The position numbers and the translations under genes were made by a program. A DNA stretch of 64,000 bases from Jacaranda mimosifolia (lineage: Eukaryota > Streptophyta > Magnoliopsida > Lamiales > Bignoniaceae). Below the pieces are notes generated by a model, which worked only from the letters and a program-made list of their open reading frames with translations, did not search any database and was not told where the DNA came from. Below are positions 62,630 through 64,000 of this stretch, piece by piece; the first letter of the stretch is position 1, and each line of letters opens with the position of its first letter. The stretch is taken from positions 2,637,001-2,701,000 of the forward strand of contig CM032127.1 of NCBI GenBank assembly GCA_018894105.1, in the 5' to 3' direction.

Positions 62630-63263
62630 GGGGGTGTTAGATGCGTCGAGCCGATTCATGAGCCTCATAAACCGGCTCGATTATAGCTCGGCTCAAGCTA
62701 CAGCTTCTCGAGCTCGCGCTGTAACATGAGCCAAGCTCAAGCTTTACTTTAGTTATTCAAAAACTCATGAGCTTTTGCTTATTTTTAAATATTTTTTTAT
62801 ATTAATTAAATAATTAATATATATTAATAATTTAATATTTTATCAATATTTACAATATATTATAATTTAAATAATTATAGTAATTATTATAATATATAAT
62901 ATAATTTAATATATATTTTATTAATAATTATAATTTAAATTATTTTATTAATTATTATTAAATAATTATGATATATCAATAATAATTAATAAAATAATTT
63001 AAATTATAATTATTAATAAAATATATATTAAATTATATTATATATTATAATTATTTTAGTAATTATTATTAAATAATTATGATATATTAATAATTTAATA
63101 TTTTTATTTTATTTAGAATTTTGGTGAGCTGACCTCTCGAGCTCAAACTCAACTAATACCAAGCTTGCAACCTCGAGTTCAATATTTTGACCTTAAAAGC
63201 AGACTCATCCAGCTCGAGCTCGAGCCTACAATTATTGTCGAGCTCGACTTATTAACACCACTA
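62630..63263. mobile_element. hAT-type MITE, 634 bp, nested in the MULE
   Basis: Left GGGGGTGTTAGATGCGTCGAGC pairs with right GCTCGACTTATTAACACCACTA. Flanks GTGTAGACT (62,621-62,629) and GTGTGGACT (63,264-63,272) agree at eight of nine. Rich in GAGCTCGAG motifs, like the remnant at 1,075-1,440. Its centre is the long palindrome at 62,887-63,050. Confidence 0.88.
62887..63050. repeat. Perfect inverted repeat: 73-bp arms, 18-bp spacer
   Basis: Arms 62,887-62,959 and 62,978-63,050 are exact reverse complements of almost pure A/T sequence. A transcript would fold into a long hairpin. Confidence 0.95.
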
Positions 63264-64000
63264 GTGTGGACTACCAACTTCAATATTGAATAACTCAAAA
63301 TAAATTAGAGACATGCTCTACTTCTTCATACTACTGTTGCCAAACACAGACAATTAATAACAAACAAAATTACTTTCAATCTTCATCCTAGCTGCACGAT
63401 ATTCTTTTCTTTTTCACAAGAAAAAAACAAGCATACTATAATGTCATTCATTGTGCATTAGGGCACAAGTTCTCACGCTTCGATACTATAGGAGATGAAG
63501 TTTCTTTGCAGTAATTATTTACAAAAGTAGTTGGATTTCTTTTTTGTTCTAATGGAAAAGGTGGGAAAGTATGAAAATGATGAGAATAGCCTTTTTCTTT
63601 GACCACATAATTCACTTGAAATTCTACTTGAGGGTCAAAGTGTTCCGATGAGCCTAAGTTGAGGGGTGAATTTGCTTTAGTTATCTTAAGGGGGTAATGT
63701 GCCAAAATGAATAAACTTCAGGGTGAAGAGCCATTTACCCATTGATTTGTTTTAGGGTGGTTAGAAATTAGTTTAGGAGAAAATGGTTGGTTGGTTTTAT
63801 TTTTAGGGTAGATGCTTTCTAATGTAAATGTTAAACTAATTCTCAAAGCACATTGTCTCCACATTTCTTTTACCTCTCAAAACTTGAAACATGGTCCCAA
63901 TTTTGGGATCGAGATGAAAAATTCGTATCCCGATCAACCTAGTACCTGACCCAATTGTCCCAGTCCCAACAATCCCAACCTGGTACCCACCCCTACTCTT

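Larger units (their letters stand above)
61301..63740. mobile_element. Non-autonomous MULE, 2,440 bp, with ~230-bp terminal inverted repeats
   Basis: Left end GGGTAAATGGCACTTCACTC matches the reverse complement of the right end (GGGTAAATGGCTCTTCACCC). Similarity continues for about 230 bp, including AAGGCTATTTTTGTCATTTT against AAGGCTATTCTCATCATTTT. Flanking 9-bp sites TTTGATTTG (61,292-61,300) and ATTGATTTG (63,741-63,749) agree at eight of nine, the Mutator signature. No transposase is present. Confidence 0.9.
60774..63995. mobile_element. hAT-type element carrying nested insertions (outer element)
   Basis: Left end TAGGGATGGGCAAACGGGA resembles the reverse complement of the right end (TAGGGGTGGGTACCAGG). 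Left target site CTCTTTTC (60,766-60,773) is matched by CTCTT at 63,996-64,000, where the window ends. Own sequence is 60,774-61,300 and about 63,750-63,995; the rest is a MULE inserted in it. Confidence 0.75.

Noticed and set aside
1..64000. tRNA or rRNA genes
   Set aside because: TTCGA-type B-box motifs occur only in the two SINEs, and no cloverleaf or rRNA core sequence was seen by eye. A tRNAscan run would be decisive.

Overview
The window is nuclear DNA from a flowering plant, almost certainly a dicot. It is AT-rich, its genes have many short exons with GT..AG introns, it carries U2 and U5 snRNA genes with plant-type USE/TATA promoters, and it is dense in hAT, Mutator, MITE and SINE elements. 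I cannot name the species from sequence alone.

Layout. 1-5 kb: repeat-rich spacer with a long ATT microsatellite, a hAT-like remnant, a 21-bp minisatellite that could encode a heptad peptide, and a MITE. 5.2-8.9 kb, minus strand: an intact 10-exon La-protein gene (469 aa). 9,211-22,505: a 13.3-kb Mutator-like element (MULE) inserted 311 bp upstream of the La start codon, with a perfect 9-bp target duplication and long terminal inverted repeats. It carries two convergent genes. One is an intact 8-exon DUF1985-like/Ulp1 cysteine-protease gene on the plus strand. The other is a MURA-type transposase gene on the minus strand, which has one apparent frameshift near its N-terminus. Nearly all non-coding DNA of the element is made of tandem or dispersed repeats full of a short motif, AGTAYA. 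22.5-27 kb: spacer with a hAT element and a SINE. 27.2-30.0 kb: five snRNA genes on the plus strand in the order U5-U2-U2-U5-U2. 32.0-46.8 kb, minus strand (with a leader near 48.8 kb): an intact ASI1/IBM2-like gene (BAH plus RRM, about 831 aa) with large introns, the biggest of which holds transposons. 52.2-54.5 kb, minus strand: a tandem second copy of the 3' (RRM) part of the same gene, whose 5' part is either missing or beyond the right edge. 55-64 kb: transposon-rich DNA ending in a three-level nest (hAT inside MULE inside hAT).

The most interesting system is the 13.3-kb MULE. The pairing of a DUF1985-type protein with dense arrays of one short motif, placed in intron 1 of both element genes, resembles the VANC/VANDAL anti-silencing system of Arabidopsis. 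I propose that this protein is an anti-silencing factor, here fused to a Ulp1-type protease domain, and that AGTAYA is its target motif. The gene structures and motif density are read directly from the sequence. The anti-silencing role is inference.

All gene models were built by hand from open frames, splice consensus and phase. Exon borders are predictions without transcript support.
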